Shown here piece by piece: positions 1 to 8,757 of a DNA stretch of 64,000 bases. Numbering within the stretch: the first letter of the stretch is position 1; every line of letters begins with the position of its first letter. Both the position numbers and the translations under genes were made by a program. The notes beneath the pieces were generated by a model. It ran no database searches. It was not told the origin of the DNA and worked only from the letters and a program-made list of their open reading frames with translations. Source of the DNA: Acutalibacter sp. 1XD8-36 (GTDB lineage: Bacteria > Bacillota > Clostridia > Oscillospirales > Acutalibacteraceae); assembly GCF_009917525.1 (NCBI RefSeq), contig NZ_QZDU01000004.1, positions 62,001 to 126,000 on the forward strand, read 5' to 3'.

Positions 1-1
1 C

Positions 2-505
2 GACGGGGAGTACCTGCAGAATATCCTGAGGATTTACAGGGATGCCCTTGGGATGCCGGAGGAGTTGCCGGAAGAGCTCCGGGGGGTGTTCATGAGGAAC
101 TATACCATGGAGTATGAGCCCGCGCCCGGGGCGGCGGAGACCCTTGAGATACTGAAGGCCCGGGGGCTCAGCCTGGGTATCGTCAGCAATAACACCTCAA
201 AGGTGCGCGGCGCGCTGGAGGGGCTTGGGCTGGACAGGTTCTTTGGCAGCATAGTCATATCAGAGGAGGCCGGGCTCTATAAGCCGGACCCGGCTATACT
301 GGAGCTGGCCTGTAAACAGCTCGGGGCCGCCCCCGGGGAAAGCGTGTACGTGGGGGACCACCCCTTTGACATACTCTGCGCCCACTCGGCGCATATGCCT
401 GTTATCTGGATGCCGGTAAACCTGTATATGAGCGTACCTGAGCATATAGGCCCGCCGGAGCACAGGGTGGAGTCCCTAAGCGAGATAGCCGGACTTTTAG
501 AGTGA
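2..505 (+). CDS. HAD-family hydrolase, 5' end outside the window
   Basis: The reading frame is open from base 2 with no credible internal start, so this is the C-terminal part of a longer gene. It is a haloacid-dehalogenase superfamily hydrolase of the phosphoglycolate-phosphatase/pyrimidine-nucleotidase type. Visible motifs are motif II (IVSNNTS), the motif III lysine in GLYKPDP, and motif IV (YVGDHPFDI), which binds Mg2+. The motif I nucleophile (DxDxT) must lie upstream of the window. Family members remove phosphate from small cytoplasmic metabolites. The substrate cannot be told from the sequence. A terminator follows directly. Confidence 0.85.
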   Translation, partial: DGEYLQNILRIYRDALGMPEELPEELRGVFMRNYTMEYEPAPGAAETLEILKARGLSLGIVSNNTSKVRGALEGLGLDRFFGSIVISEEAGLYKPDPAILELACKQLGAAPGESVYVGDHPFDILCAHSAHMPVIWMPVNLYMSVPEHIGPPEHRVESLSEIAGLLE

Positions 506-516
506 TAATAATAAAT

Positions 517-550
517 AAGCAGGTCCCGGTTTTCCGGGGCCTGCCTGTTT
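517..550. terminator. Bidirectional intrinsic terminator between convergent genes
   Basis: Two 11-nt arms (519-529 and 534-544, one mismatch) enclose a TTTT loop and are followed by a T-rich tail. It sits between the convergent HAD and FGGY kinase genes and can serve both. Confidence 0.7.
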
Positions 551-562
551 GTTTATCGGGTC

Positions 563-2161
563 TTATAGCTTTGCCTCACCGGCAAGCTGCTCGGCGGGCA
601 GTAGGGCCTTATACCTTTTAAGGAACCCTGCAAAGCCCTCTGTGTCCACAGGGTCCGGGGCCGAGGTGGAGCCCTTTGCCCCGGCGAAGACCTTTTGCTC
701 CAGATAGCCGGGGAGGTCCATGCCGCCGCCGTTCATACTGTACATTGCGAGGACTGCCATGCCCCAGGGCCCGCCCTCACCGGCGGTGGACATGACGCTT
801 ACAGGCACGCCAAGGGCGCCGGCCATAAGCCGCTGGCCCACCTCGGGTGTCTTGAACAGCCCGCCGTGGCCGGTGAGACAGTCCAGGGCGGCGTGTTCCT
901 GCTCCAGCAGCAAATCCATCCCCAGCTTCAGTGGGGCCATTGCCGCAAAGAGCTGGGCGCGCATGAAGTCCCCAAGGGTCAGGGGAATCTCTGGCTGGCG
1001 GGCGAGCAGGGGGCGGCCCTCCCTAAGGCCTATTACAGGCTCCCCTGAGTAGCAGTTATAGGCGGTCACCCCGCCGCAGTCCGGGGCCCCGGAGAGGGCC
1101 TCGTTATATAGCATATCGTAGAGCCGGGGCTTTGTGAGCTTTGTACCGGCCCTCTCCAAAAGCTGGGCAAAGAGGGACACCCAGGCGTCTAAATCCGAGG
1201 TGCAGGTGTTGCAGTGGACCATGGCTACAGGGGCCCCGGCGGGGGTCGTCACCATGTCCAGCTCCGGGTACACCCTGGAGAGGGGCTTCTCCAGTACCAC
1301 CATTGCGAATATGGACGTGCCGGCGGACACATTGCCTGTGCGGGGGGCGACGCTGTTTGTAGCCACCATGCCTGTGCCCGCGTCGCCCTCGGGTGGGCAT
1401 AGAGGTATGCCCGGCTGAAGGGTCCCGGTGGGGTCCAGGAGCCTTGCGCCCTCCTCTGTAAGGGCTCCGGCGTTTGCCCCGGCGGGCAGGACCTGGGGAA
1501 GTATGTCCGAAAGCCGCCAGGGTACGGCTTCATCGCTAAGGAGCCGGTCGAAGCTCTCCTCCATGCCCCTGTCAAAGGAGCAGGTTTCGCTGTCTATGGG
1601 GAACATCCCCGCCGCCTCGCCGACGCCCAGCACGTGCCTGCCGGTGAGCCGCCAGTGTATGTAGCCCGCAAGGGTAGTCAGGTGGGCAAGCCTCGGGATA
1701 TGGGGCTCCCGGAGCCTTATGGCCCTGTAGAGGTGGGCAATGCTCCAGCGCTGGGGTATGTTGAAGCTAAAGCGCTGGGTGAGCAGCCCGGCCTCCTCCT
1801 CGGTGATGGTATTGCGCCAGGTGCGGAACTCCGTAAGGGCCGCGCCATTTTCGTCAAGGGGCAGGTAGCCGTGCATCATAGCCGAAATCCCCAGGGCCCC
1901 AAGGGTGCGAAGCTCCGCGCCGCACTGCTCCTTCACACTGAGAGAGAGCTCCCTATAGGCGCTCTGTATGCCTGAGACCGTGTCCTCCAGCCTGTAGGTC
2001 CATACCCCGCCTGCAAGGCTGTTCTCCCAGTCGAAGGCCCCGGAAGCGATTGGGGAGAAGTCCGGGCCAATCAGCACGGCCTTTATGCGCGTGGAGCCCA
2101 GCTCTATGCCAAGGGCGGTTTCACCGGCGCTTATTGCGGCGGCGGTTTGAGTTACCGTCAT
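563..2161 (-). CDS. FGGY-family carbohydrate kinase
   Basis: This cytoplasmic sugar kinase of about 532 aa phosphorylates a sugar or polyol with ATP. Residues 15-30 contain the FGGY phosphate-1 signature ([15 protein letters not shown]). A second glycine-rich nucleotide-binding block ([13 protein letters not shown]) lies mid-protein, and GHGGLF plus [10 protein letters not shown] lie in the C-terminal domain. The frame is open for another 51 codons upstream. The ATG at 2161 is preferred because AGGAGG lies 8-9 nt before it and the family's first beta-strand starts shortly after. No sugar transporter or isomerase is adjacent, so the substrate is unknown. It resembles ribulokinase/xylulokinase-like proteins only in general. 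Confidence 0.85.
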   Translation of the reverse strand: MTVTQTAAAISAGETALGIELGSTRIKAVLIGPDFSPIASGAFDWENSLAGGVWTYRLEDTVSGIQSAYRELSLSVKEQCGAELRTLGALGISAMMHGYLPLDENGAALTEFRTWRNTITEEEAGLLTQRFSFNIPQRWSIAHLYRAIRLREPHIPRLAHLTTLAGYIHWRLTGRHVLGVGEAAGMFPIDSETCSFDRGMEESFDRLLSDEAVPWRLSDILPQVLPAGANAGALTEEGARLLDPTGTLQPGIPLCPPEGDAGTGMVATNSVAPRTGNVSAGTSIFAMVVLEKPLSRVYPELDMVTTPAGAPVAMVHCNTCTSDLDAWVSLFAQLLERAGTKLTKPRLYDMLYNEALSGAPDCGGVTAYNCYSGEPVIGLREGRPLLARQPEIPLTLGDFMRAQLFAAMAPLKLGMDLLLEQEHAALDCLTGHGGLFKTPEVGQRLMAGALGVPVSVMSTAGEGGPWGMAVLAMYSMNGGGMDLPGYLEQKVFAGAKGSTSAPDPVDTEGFAGFLKRYKALLPAEQLAGEAKL

Positions 2162-2354
2162 AAAATATCCTCCTATAATCCCAAAGATTTTGCCTTGAAC
2201 TGACAGGCGGGATGTCATATAATAATAATATACCCTAAAGTGGAAGTTCGCAAGGGCGGGTAAAAATTTTTTGGAAAAAATTTTTTGAACCCTGCAACCA
2301 AAGGGGATTTTCATGTATTCTTATGGGTGAAACACTAAAAAAGGGGGCGAAGCC

Positions 2355-2897
2355 GTGCGCGGGGATTACGAGATGCTTATGCGCCTGAGGGACCGGGAGC
2401 AGGCGGCGCTGGAGAGGGCCATCCGCCAGTACTCGGGGTACGTTGCGGCGGTGGCTAAAAAGACCCTGGGGGAGTACGGCACCAGGCAGGACGTGGAGGA
2501 GCTTACCTCGGACGCATTCGTGGCGCTCTGGGCCAACGCCGGGAAGCTCAGGGACGACAGCGACCTGAAATACTGGCTGGCTGTGGTGGTGCGCAACGCC
2601 AGCCTGCGGCGGCTGAAAAAGGCAGGCGGCACCGTGCCGCTGGAGGAGAACCTGGTGTTCGACCGGTCCCCGTCTAACCAGGCCGAGAAGCAGGAGCGGA
2701 TTATGGCGGTGAGAGAGGCCGTGGACGGCCTGGAGCCGGTGGACAGGGAGATATTCCTGCGCCACTATTTCTGGCACCAGACAGTGCGGCAGATAGCAGA
2801 GGAGATGGGCAAGAACCAGGGGGCCATAAAGAGCCGCCTGCAAAGGGGCCGGGAGAAGCTGAAAAAAGTTTTGCTAAAGGAGGACTGCCCGCTATGA
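2355..2897 (+). CDS. ECF-type sigma-70 family RNA polymerase sigma factor
   Basis: This 180-aa protein has the two-domain plan of extracytoplasmic-function sigma factors. Region 2 (about residues 15-85) includes the segment around ELTSDAFVALWANAGKL, and region 4 (about 120-172) has the helix-turn-helix VRQIAEEMGKNQGAIKSRLQ. The called start is a GTG with a weak purine-rich site (aagggggcg). An ATG six codons in is an alternative. Its last codons overlap the next gene in an ATGA junction, so the two are translationally coupled. The partner is a single-pass membrane protein, as expected for a sigma/anti-sigma pair. The regulon is unknown. Confidence 0.88.
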   Translation: MRGDYEMLMRLRDREQAALERAIRQYSGYVAAVAKKTLGEYGTRQDVEELTSDAFVALWANAGKLRDDSDLKYWLAVVVRNASLRRLKKAGGTVPLEENLVFDRSPSNQAEKQERIMAVREAVDGLEPVDREIFLRHYFWHQTVRQIAEEMGKNQGAIKSRLQRGREKLKKVLLKEDCPL

Positions 2898-3715
2898 GTG
2901 AAATAGACAAGCTGATAGGAAAGGCCTTTCCCGACGAGCTGCGGGACGTTGAGCCTATAGCCGTGGACGAGGACGCCATACTGAAAATGACCCTTGATAC
3001 CCTTGGGCTGAAGCCCTCCCCAAAGCCCGGCCTGCCGGAGCCCGGGGCCCTTCGGCGGCAGAGGGGCACAGCCGGGGAGGACAGTAAGCCGCAGCCCGAG
3101 TTTGTAGAGGTGCCGGTGGTAGTCCACCACCGGTGGGTGGACTGGGCAGGCTGGGCCATAGCCGCCTGCCTGGTGCTGGTGCTGGCGGTGAACTGGGGGC
3201 CATGGTTTATAAACAACCTGGATTTCGGCCTGGGGCCAAGGAGCCCCGGGGGCGTCTCCTCCCGGAAGGAGGGGTCCGCCTCTGAAAACGGGCAGTGGGT
3301 TATGCAGAACGTGCTCGGGGCCAGCGTGGAGGAACTCTCGGCGGACTACGGGGAGGACGGCACGGTGACCTTCAGGCTGAGAATTGAGCCGGTGGGCAGC
3401 AGCCAGGAAATCGACCTTGACAAATTCGACATTCAGCTGGAGGGTAAGGACGGGGAGAGGCTTAACCGGGTCATCCGCAGCAGCTCCGGGAATGAGGTCT
3501 CCCTCACCTATGAGATGGGCAGGGACGTGGGGCTCGTGATGACCCTGCAGCAGCCGGTGCCCCTTAAGGACAGCAGCACCGGCATGGACATAGGCTATGC
3601 ATATGAGATGATTGACAAGCTGAGCATAGATATCAGCACCGGCACGGCATACAGCGTGTGGAAAAACGGCAGCTTCCGGTTTGAGAGCTACTACGAGTGG
3701 CAGAATGCCCAGTGA
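2894..3715 (+). CDS. Single-pass membrane protein, probable anti-sigma partner
   Basis: This 273-aa protein starts inside the stop of the ECF sigma gene (ATGA overlap). It has about 80 N-terminal residues without a signal peptide, one transmembrane helix at about residues 82-104 (WAIAACLVLVLAVNWG), and about 165 predicted extracytoplasmic residues rich in beta-strand-like alternation. The layout of cytoplasmic sigma-binding segment, membrane helix and outer sensor matches RsgI/DUF4179-like anti-sigma factors. I see no zinc-binding HxxxCxxC motif. The anti-sigma role is inferred from topology and coupling. The ligand is unknown. Confidence 0.6.
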   Translation: MSEIDKLIGKAFPDELRDVEPIAVDEDAILKMTLDTLGLKPSPKPGLPEPGALRRQRGTAGEDSKPQPEFVEVPVVVHHRWVDWAGWAIAACLVLVLAVNWGPWFINNLDFGLGPRSPGGVSSRKEGSASENGQWVMQNVLGASVEELSADYGEDGTVTFRLRIEPVGSSQEIDLDKFDIQLEGKDGERLNRVIRSSSGNEVSLTYEMGRDVGLVMTLQQPVPLKDSSTGMDIGYAYEMIDKLSIDISTGTAYSVWKNGSFRFESYYEWQNAQ

Positions 3716-3733
3716 CGGCAGAGGGTATAAAAA

Positions 3734-3771
3734 ATATAAGTGCCTCCCTTTTTATGGGGAGGCACTTATAT
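3734..3771 (+). terminator. Intrinsic terminator after the sigma/anti-sigma pair
   Basis: Arms of about 15 nt (3734-3748 and 3757-3771) built on AAGTGCCTCCC/GGGAGGCACTT surround a short T-rich loop. It closes the sigma operon. Confidence 0.75.
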
Positions 3772-3819
3772 TAAACCGAGGCAGCTATATATTATTCACG
3801 CTTTATTCACCTGTTTTTC

Positions 3820-3848
3820 TTGCTTTTGCCATATATCTGGGGTAAAAT
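3820..3848 (+). promoter_or_regulatory. Candidate promoter of the response regulator-kinase-HtrA operon
   Basis: TTGCTT and TAAAAT are separated by 17 bp, and TAAAAT ends 30 nt before the chosen ATG. The spacing is ideal but the -35 box is imperfect. Confidence 0.45.
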
Positions 3849-3878
3849 ATAGGGGAACATAGAATGAGAGGTGTTTTT

Positions 3879-4571
3879 ATGGGGTCCGGAAAGATTCTGA
3901 TAGTTGACGACGATACAAATATATGCGAGCTTCTGCGGCTGTATATAGAGAAGGAGGGCTTCGAGGCCGCCATCTCCAACGACGGCGAGAGCGCCCTTAA
4001 AAAGTTCGACAGCTTCTCTCCAGACCTTATCCTCCTTGACATAATGCTCCCCGGCCTTGACGGCTGGCAGGTGTGCAGGGAGATAAGGAAGAAGTCGGCC
4101 TGCCCTATTATCATGCTCACGGCAAAGGGCGAGGTCTTCGACAAGGTGCTGGGGCTGGAGCTTGGGGCGGATGACTACGTGGTGAAGCCATTTGAGACCA
4201 AGGAGGTCGTGGCCAGGATAAACGCCGTGCTGCGCCGGAGCGGCATGGGCGGGGACAAGCCGGACAATAAGGAGGTCTCCTATGACGAGCTGGTGATAAA
4301 CCTTACAAACTACGAGCTGAAGGTGAAGGGCGTGCAGATAGACACGCCCCCCAAGGAGATGGAGCTTATCTACCACCTGGCCTCAAACCCCAACAGGGTA
4401 TTTACCAGGGACCAGCTTCTGGACGAGGTATGGGGCTTTGACTACTACGGTGACAGCCGCACGGTGGACGTGCACATAAAGCGCCTTCGGGAGAAGCTTG
4501 AGGGGGTGTCAGACAAGTGGAGCCTCAAGACAGTGTGGGGCGTGGGCTATAAGTTCGAGGTGAAGGACTAG
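3879..4571 (+). CDS. OmpR/PhoB-family response regulator
   Basis: This 230-aa two-domain regulator has a receiver domain at residues 1-120 with acidic cluster DDD (10-12), phospho-acceptor Asp54 in LLDIMLPG and conserved Lys103 in VVKPFE. A winged-helix DNA-binding domain (about 135-228) carries the RTVDVHIKRLREKLE recognition region. The ATG at 3879 is chosen over the one at 3864 because AGAGGTG is well placed before it. The histidine kinase follows after 3 nt and an HtrA protease gene comes next. This mirrors CssRS-HtrA envelope-stress systems, so control of the operon itself is a reasonable inference. Confidence 0.93.
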   Translation: MGSGKILIVDDDTNICELLRLYIEKEGFEAAISNDGESALKKFDSFSPDLILLDIMLPGLDGWQVCREIRKKSACPIIMLTAKGEVFDKVLGLELGADDYVVKPFETKEVVARINAVLRRSGMGGDKPDNKEVSYDELVINLTNYELKVKGVQIDTPPKEMELIYHLASNPNRVFTRDQLLDEVWGFDYYGDSRTVDVHIKRLREKLEGVSDKWSLKTVWGVGYKFEVKD

Positions 4572-4574
4572 ACT

Positions 4575-6125
4575 ATGCAGAGGAGCATATTCAAGCGGTA
4601 CCTCTCCATAACCATGGCGATAATCCTTTTGGGCTTTACCATACTGGGCAGCATGATGATGGTGTTTTTCGGCAAATACTGGCGCCAGGAGAAGGAGGGG
4701 CTGCTCACACAGAACGCCTCCTCCATAGCCCAGACGGCGGGGCGCTTCCTCAAAGAGAAATCCGAGGGGAAGTACGAGCTCCAGGGGGACGTGCTCATGC
4801 ACTTTATGGAGAGCTTTTCAATGAGCATAGAGGCGGATATTTTCATCACGGACCTTGACGGTAACGTGCTCCTTGGGAGCTATGAGTGCAGTAGGGTAGA
4901 GGGCATTGAGAAGATACAGCCCTTCTATGCGGCGAGGGCTTCCGAGGGGCTCTATAAGGGCCGGGGAAGCTTTGAGGGGCTCTATAAGGAGAACTATTAT
5001 GTTATCGGCGTGCCAATGCTCGCGCCGGAGGGCACGCTCCCGGTGGGGGCGGTCTTCGCCACCACAAGCCCGGCCTCAATGAGCGCAATGCAGCTGGAGG
5101 CCTTCAAGATATTCCTGGTGGCGGCGGCGCTGGCTCTTGGTATCTCCTTCTGCGCAGTGGGCGTATTCGCCTACAGGATGGTAAGGCCCTTAAGGCAGAT
5201 GTCGGCGGCGGCAAGGAGCTTCGGGGCGGGGGACTTCTCCGTGCGGGTGCAGGTCACAAGCGAGGACGAGATGGGCCAGCTTGCCATGTCCTTTAACAAT
5301 ATGGCGAACTCCCTTACAAACTCCGAGGGAATGCGCCGGAGCTTTATAGCAAACGTGTCCCACGAGCTGAAGACCCCCATGACTACAATAGCGGGCTTTA
5401 TAGACGGCATTCTGGACGGCACCATACCCCAGGGGGAGCAGAGCAAGTATCTGCATATAGTCTCGGGGGAGGTAAAGCGGCTGTCAAGGCTTGTGAAGTC
5501 CATGCTGGACCTCTCCCGCATAGACAGCGGGGATATGCAGATACACCCCTGCTCCTTTGATATAACCAATACGGTGGTAAACACCCTGCTCACCTTCGAG
5601 CAGGCCATAGACGAGAAGGGGATAGAGATAGGGGGCCTGGAGGAGGCCGCCCCGGTCACTGTGTGGGGGGACCAGGACCTTTTGCACCAGGTAGTGTATA
5701 ATCTGCTGGAAAATGCCGTAAAATTTACAAATCAGGGGGGCTCTATAAGGGTCGGTATAATCGACAGCGTGGACCGCACCACGGTGACTATAGAGAACAC
5801 CGGCCCGGGCATAGCCCCCGAGGACCTGCCCATGATATTTGACCGCTTCTATAAGGGGGACAAATCCCGCAGCAGGGACAAGAACGGCATGGGCCTGGGG
5901 CTGTACCTTGTGCGCACGATACTGCAGCTCCACGGCGGCAATATACAGGTGAGCTCCATCCAGGGGCAGTACTGCCGCTTTGAGTTCTACATCCCCAAGC
6001 CCCAGGAGTCCCCGCGCCTGAAGGACGGTCAGCAGAAGGCCAAGGAGGGCGCGCCGAAGCTCAGGGAGCCAAGGGCAAAGAAAGCAAAGAAGCCGGAGAC
6101 CGAAAGGAGTAAGGAAGATGAGTGA
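4575..6125 (+). CDS. Membrane sensor histidine kinase
   Basis: This 516-aa sensor kinase has TM1 at about 13-32, an extracytoplasmic sensor of about 145 residues, TM2 at about 177-200 and a HAMP domain to about 250. The dimerisation/phospho-acceptor motif NVSHELKTPMT follows, with His263. The HATPase domain has its N box in VVYNLLENAVKFT and G boxes in NTGPGIAPED and GMGLGLYLV. The C-terminal 40 residues are very basic (Lys/Arg-rich). It should phosphorylate the response regulator just upstream. It overlaps the HtrA start by 8 nt, so the three genes form one operon. The stimulus is probably envelope or secretion stress, inferred from the HtrA neighbour. Confidence 0.92.
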   Translation: MQRSIFKRYLSITMAIILLGFTILGSMMMVFFGKYWRQEKEGLLTQNASSIAQTAGRFLKEKSEGKYELQGDVLMHFMESFSMSIEADIFITDLDGNVLLGSYECSRVEGIEKIQPFYAARASEGLYKGRGSFEGLYKENYYVIGVPMLAPEGTLPVGAVFATTSPASMSAMQLEAFKIFLVAAALALGISFCAVGVFAYRMVRPLRQMSAAARSFGAGDFSVRVQVTSEDEMGQLAMSFNNMANSLTNSEGMRRSFIANVSHELKTPMTTIAGFIDGILDGTIPQGEQSKYLHIVSGEVKRLSRLVKSMLDLSRIDSGDMQIHPCSFDITNTVVNTLLTFEQAIDEKGIEIGGLEEAAPVTVWGDQDLLHQVVYNLLENAVKFTNQGGSIRVGIIDSVDRTTVTIENTGPGIAPEDLPMIFDRFYKGDKSRSRDKNGMGLGLYLVRTILQLHGGNIQVSSIQGQYCRFEFYIPKPQESPRLKDGQQKAKEGAPKLREPRAKKAKKPETERSKEDE

Positions 6126-7839
6126 CTGGAAAGAGGATATTAACAACGGGGAAAATGTTCAGGCCCCGGAGGAGCCCGGGGAGGATATGCAGAAATCCGA
6201 AGAGAATATGCAGATACCGGAGGACGGCGTAGAGCCCGTGCCCCCGGAGCCGGTGGAGCCGGTAATGCCCCCGGCGCCGGAGGCTTACCCGGAGTACCCG
6301 GCGTACGGCGGGCAGTATCCGGGGCAGCAGGTCCAGTGGCAACAGCCGGGGGCGCCCCAGCCGCCGGTACAGCAGGGCTTCCAGCAATACCCGCCGTACT
6401 ATCCCCAGGGCCCCCAGCAGTTCGGGCAGTATCCCCAGCAATATGCTGCACAGCAACATGCTGAGCAGCAGGGAGCGCAATATAATGCCGTCCAGCAGTA
6501 TGGTGTACAGCAGACGGCCGTACACCAGTGGCAGGCGCCGTACCCGCCGTATCCGGGGGCATACCAGCCGCCTGCGCCGCCAAAGAGGAAGATGTCGGCA
6601 GGGGTCAAGGTGTTTCTGTGGATAGCGGGGATTCTGGCAGTGGCGGGTATGTCCAGCGCGGTGATGTACTTCGCCCTGGCGGCGGACAGGGGTATTGAGC
6701 CGGAGGAAAACTACCCGGGCTTTAGGGTGCCCTTTGACGAGGACGAAATCGAGCCCGACGGCCCGGAGGACGGGGAGCCCGGCCCGGAGCCATCTGAGGA
6801 GGCCCCGGAGGAGCCGGAGCGTCCCAAGGTGGACGTGACCCCCAACACCGAGGGCATTGCCATATCACCCAGGCCCTCGGGGGACACCCTTGACGCCGAG
6901 GCGGTATATAACAGGATAGTCACCTCCACGGTGACGGTGTCGGCACAGCTCACCCAGGACGGCAAGAAAACCGGGGAGAGCACCGGCACAGGGATTATAG
7001 CCACAAGCGACGGCTATATAATCACAAACTCCCATGTGGTGCTAAACTCCCGCTCGGCGGTGGTGACAATCACCACCCACGAGGGCCTGGAGTATGAGGC
7101 GGTGGTGGTGGGCGTGGACCGCACCACGGATTTGGCGGTGCTCAAGACCAACGACCACGACTTTGTCCCGGCGGAGTTCGGGGACGCAGACGAGTTGTCG
7201 GTAGGCGAATGGGTGCTGGCTATAGGCAACCCCGGCGGCGCGCGCTTCTCAAGCTCCCTGACCAGGGGCATCATCTCCGGCCTTGACCGGGAGGTGGGCA
7301 AGTACAGCGAGGAGGGCATGACCTATATCCAGACAGACGCCGCCATAAACCCTGGGAACTCCGGGGGGCCCCTGGTGAATATGTACGGCCAGGTGGTGGG
7401 CATAAACTCCTCGAAGATAGTCACCGAGGGCTATGAGGGCATGGGCTTCGCCATACCTGTCAGCCGCGCCCAGCCCATTATCAACAACCTGCTCTCCGAC
7501 GGCTATATCAAGGGCCGCACAAGGCTTGGGATAATGTGCATGGAGATAAGCGAGAGCATGGCCCAGATGTACAGTATCCCCAGGGGCCTGCAGATAACTG
7601 AGTTTAACGAGGGCTGCACCCTGGCGGGCACCGAGGCCCAGCCCGGGGATATTATAACCGCCATAGAGGGGGAGCGGGTGGAGAGCCTTAGGGACGTGTC
7701 AAACCTCCTGTTGCGCTACTCCCCCGGCGACCAGGTGACCCTCACCCTCTACAGGCCCTCCCAGACCTTCGGGCAGAACGGCAGGGAGCTGGAGGTGGAG
7801 ATAACCCTACTTGAAGATAAGGGCGAGACTCAGGATTAA
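6118..7839 (+). CDS. HtrA/DegP-like membrane-anchored serine protease
   Basis: This 573-aa S1C serine protease acts outside the membrane on misfolded exported proteins. Residues 1-155 are an unusually Pro/Gln/Tyr-rich low-complexity cytoplasmic region. One membrane helix follows (about 162-189), then an acidic Pro/Glu linker. The trypsin-like domain has His in TNSHVVLN, Asp in TTDLAVL and Ser in NPGNSGGPLV. A C-terminal PDZ domain includes AQPGDIITAIEGERVESL. It overlaps the sensor kinase gene by 8 nt. The long N-terminal low-complexity tail is larger than in typical HtrA proteins and may bind partners or affect clustering. That role is speculation. Confidence 0.94.
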   Translation: MSDWKEDINNGENVQAPEEPGEDMQKSEENMQIPEDGVEPVPPEPVEPVMPPAPEAYPEYPAYGGQYPGQQVQWQQPGAPQPPVQQGFQQYPPYYPQGPQQFGQYPQQYAAQQHAEQQGAQYNAVQQYGVQQTAVHQWQAPYPPYPGAYQPPAPPKRKMSAGVKVFLWIAGILAVAGMSSAVMYFALAADRGIEPEENYPGFRVPFDEDEIEPDGPEDGEPGPEPSEEAPEEPERPKVDVTPNTEGIAISPRPSGDTLDAEAVYNRIVTSTVTVSAQLTQDGKKTGESTGTGIIATSDGYIITNSHVVLNSRSAVVTITTHEGLEYEAVVVGVDRTTDLAVLKTNDHDFVPAEFGDADELSVGEWVLAIGNPGGARFSSSLTRGIISGLDREVGKYSEEGMTYIQTDAAINPGNSGGPLVNMYGQVVGINSSKIVTEGYEGMGFAIPVSRAQPIINNLLSDGYIKGRTRLGIMCMEISESMAQMYSIPRGLQITEFNEGCTLAGTEAQPGDIITAIEGERVESLRDVSNLLLRYSPGDQVTLTLYRPSQTFGQNGRELEVEITLLEDKGETQD

Positions 7840-7850
7840 GTTAATATGCA

Positions 7851-7880
7851 AAAGCCCCCGGGGTTTCCGGGGGCTTTCCT
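7851..7880. terminator. Intrinsic terminator, htrA operon end
   Basis: An 11-bp GC-rich stem (AAAGCCCCCGG/CCGGGGGCTTT) sits between the convergent htrA and GNAT genes. A flanking A run lets it act in both directions. Confidence 0.75.
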
Positions 7881-7905
7881 TATGCAGATACTAATAGCTT
7901 ATAAG

Positions 7906-8757
7906 CTATAGCTTATAGCTGTAGCCGAAATATGTGTCGATAGTGCGTATACCCACGCTGTTTACAGCCGGGCGGGACTCCTGGTCGTGGAAGAAGGTCA
8001 TGTCCTTCATGCCGTCCCTCTTGGATTCATTCAGCGCCCGGACCATCAGGGCCCTGAAGCAGCCCTCGTCAAAGCGGTCCCCTTCAAAGTCAATGCCGAA
8101 TATCTCCATGGAGCCGTCCACGTATCTGTAGTAAACGGCGGCAAGAGCCCGGCCCTCTTTCTGCACATAGTAGATATGCCAGTCGTCCAGGGCCTCAAGC
8201 AGGTGGGCGTTGTCCCAGTACATCTGGCCGTCCCACTGGGAGTGGAGCTCTGCAAAGGTACTGAAATTCTCCCGGGTCACAGGGACTACCCCCTCGGTTT
8301 CCGGCAGGGGGCTGTACTCCTCAAAGCGCATTACCCCCACAAGGCTCACCTCGTCCCGACTTGCTCCCAGGCCCTCCAGGGCCCCTACTGCCTCCGTATT
8401 CTTCTCGGAGACGCCGAAGTGCAGGGTATAGCCCGGGAGCTCCCTGTGCAGATACTCCGCGAACTCCTCCACGGCCCTGCCATAGTCCTGCTCTATGCAG
8501 AAGATGTCCGGCTGGACGTACTTGTCTTCATCCAGCACATAATACTGTATGAGCCCCAGGGCCTTGCCCTCCTGCTCATAGAGGAGCATGGTGTAATTAT
8601 CTCGCTTAAAAGGCCGCTTGGCAGCCTCGTCAAAATCCTGCCGGGTCTTGAGCCCATCCGCGTAGGTGGGGTAGCAGGAACGGCTCATATCCAGGGCCAG
8701 CCTGTAGGCGGAGTCCAAGTATTGGGCATAGCTGTCCTCATAGAGCTTCCTCAGCAT
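7906..8757 (-). CDS. GNAT-family N-acetyltransferase
   Basis: This 283-aa protein has the length and pattern of tandem-GNAT acetyltransferases that transfer an acetyl group from acetyl-CoA. The N-terminal half contains LIQYYVLDEDKYVQPDIFCI, and the C-terminal half contains a beta-strand pattern and SVGIRTIDTYFGYSYKL. The canonical Q/RxxGxG/A pyrophosphate loop is not clear, so catalytic activity is uncertain. It overlaps the 3' end of murF by 20 nt and is translated from within that message. A cell-wall role is possible from position only. A small palindrome (AGCTTATAAGCT) lies just beyond its end. Confidence 0.7.
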   Translation of the reverse strand: MLRKLYEDSYAQYLDSAYRLALDMSRSCYPTYADGLKTRQDFDEAAKRPFKRDNYTMLLYEQEGKALGLIQYYVLDEDKYVQPDIFCIEQDYGRAVEEFAEYLHRELPGYTLHFGVSEKNTEAVGALEGLGASRDEVSLVGVMRFEEYSPLPETEGVVPVTRENFSTFAELHSQWDGQMYWDNAHLLEALDDWHIYYVQKEGRALAAVYYRYVDGSMEIFGIDFEGDRFDEGCFRALMVRALNESKRDGMKDMTFFHDQESRPAVNSVGIRTIDTYFGYSYKL

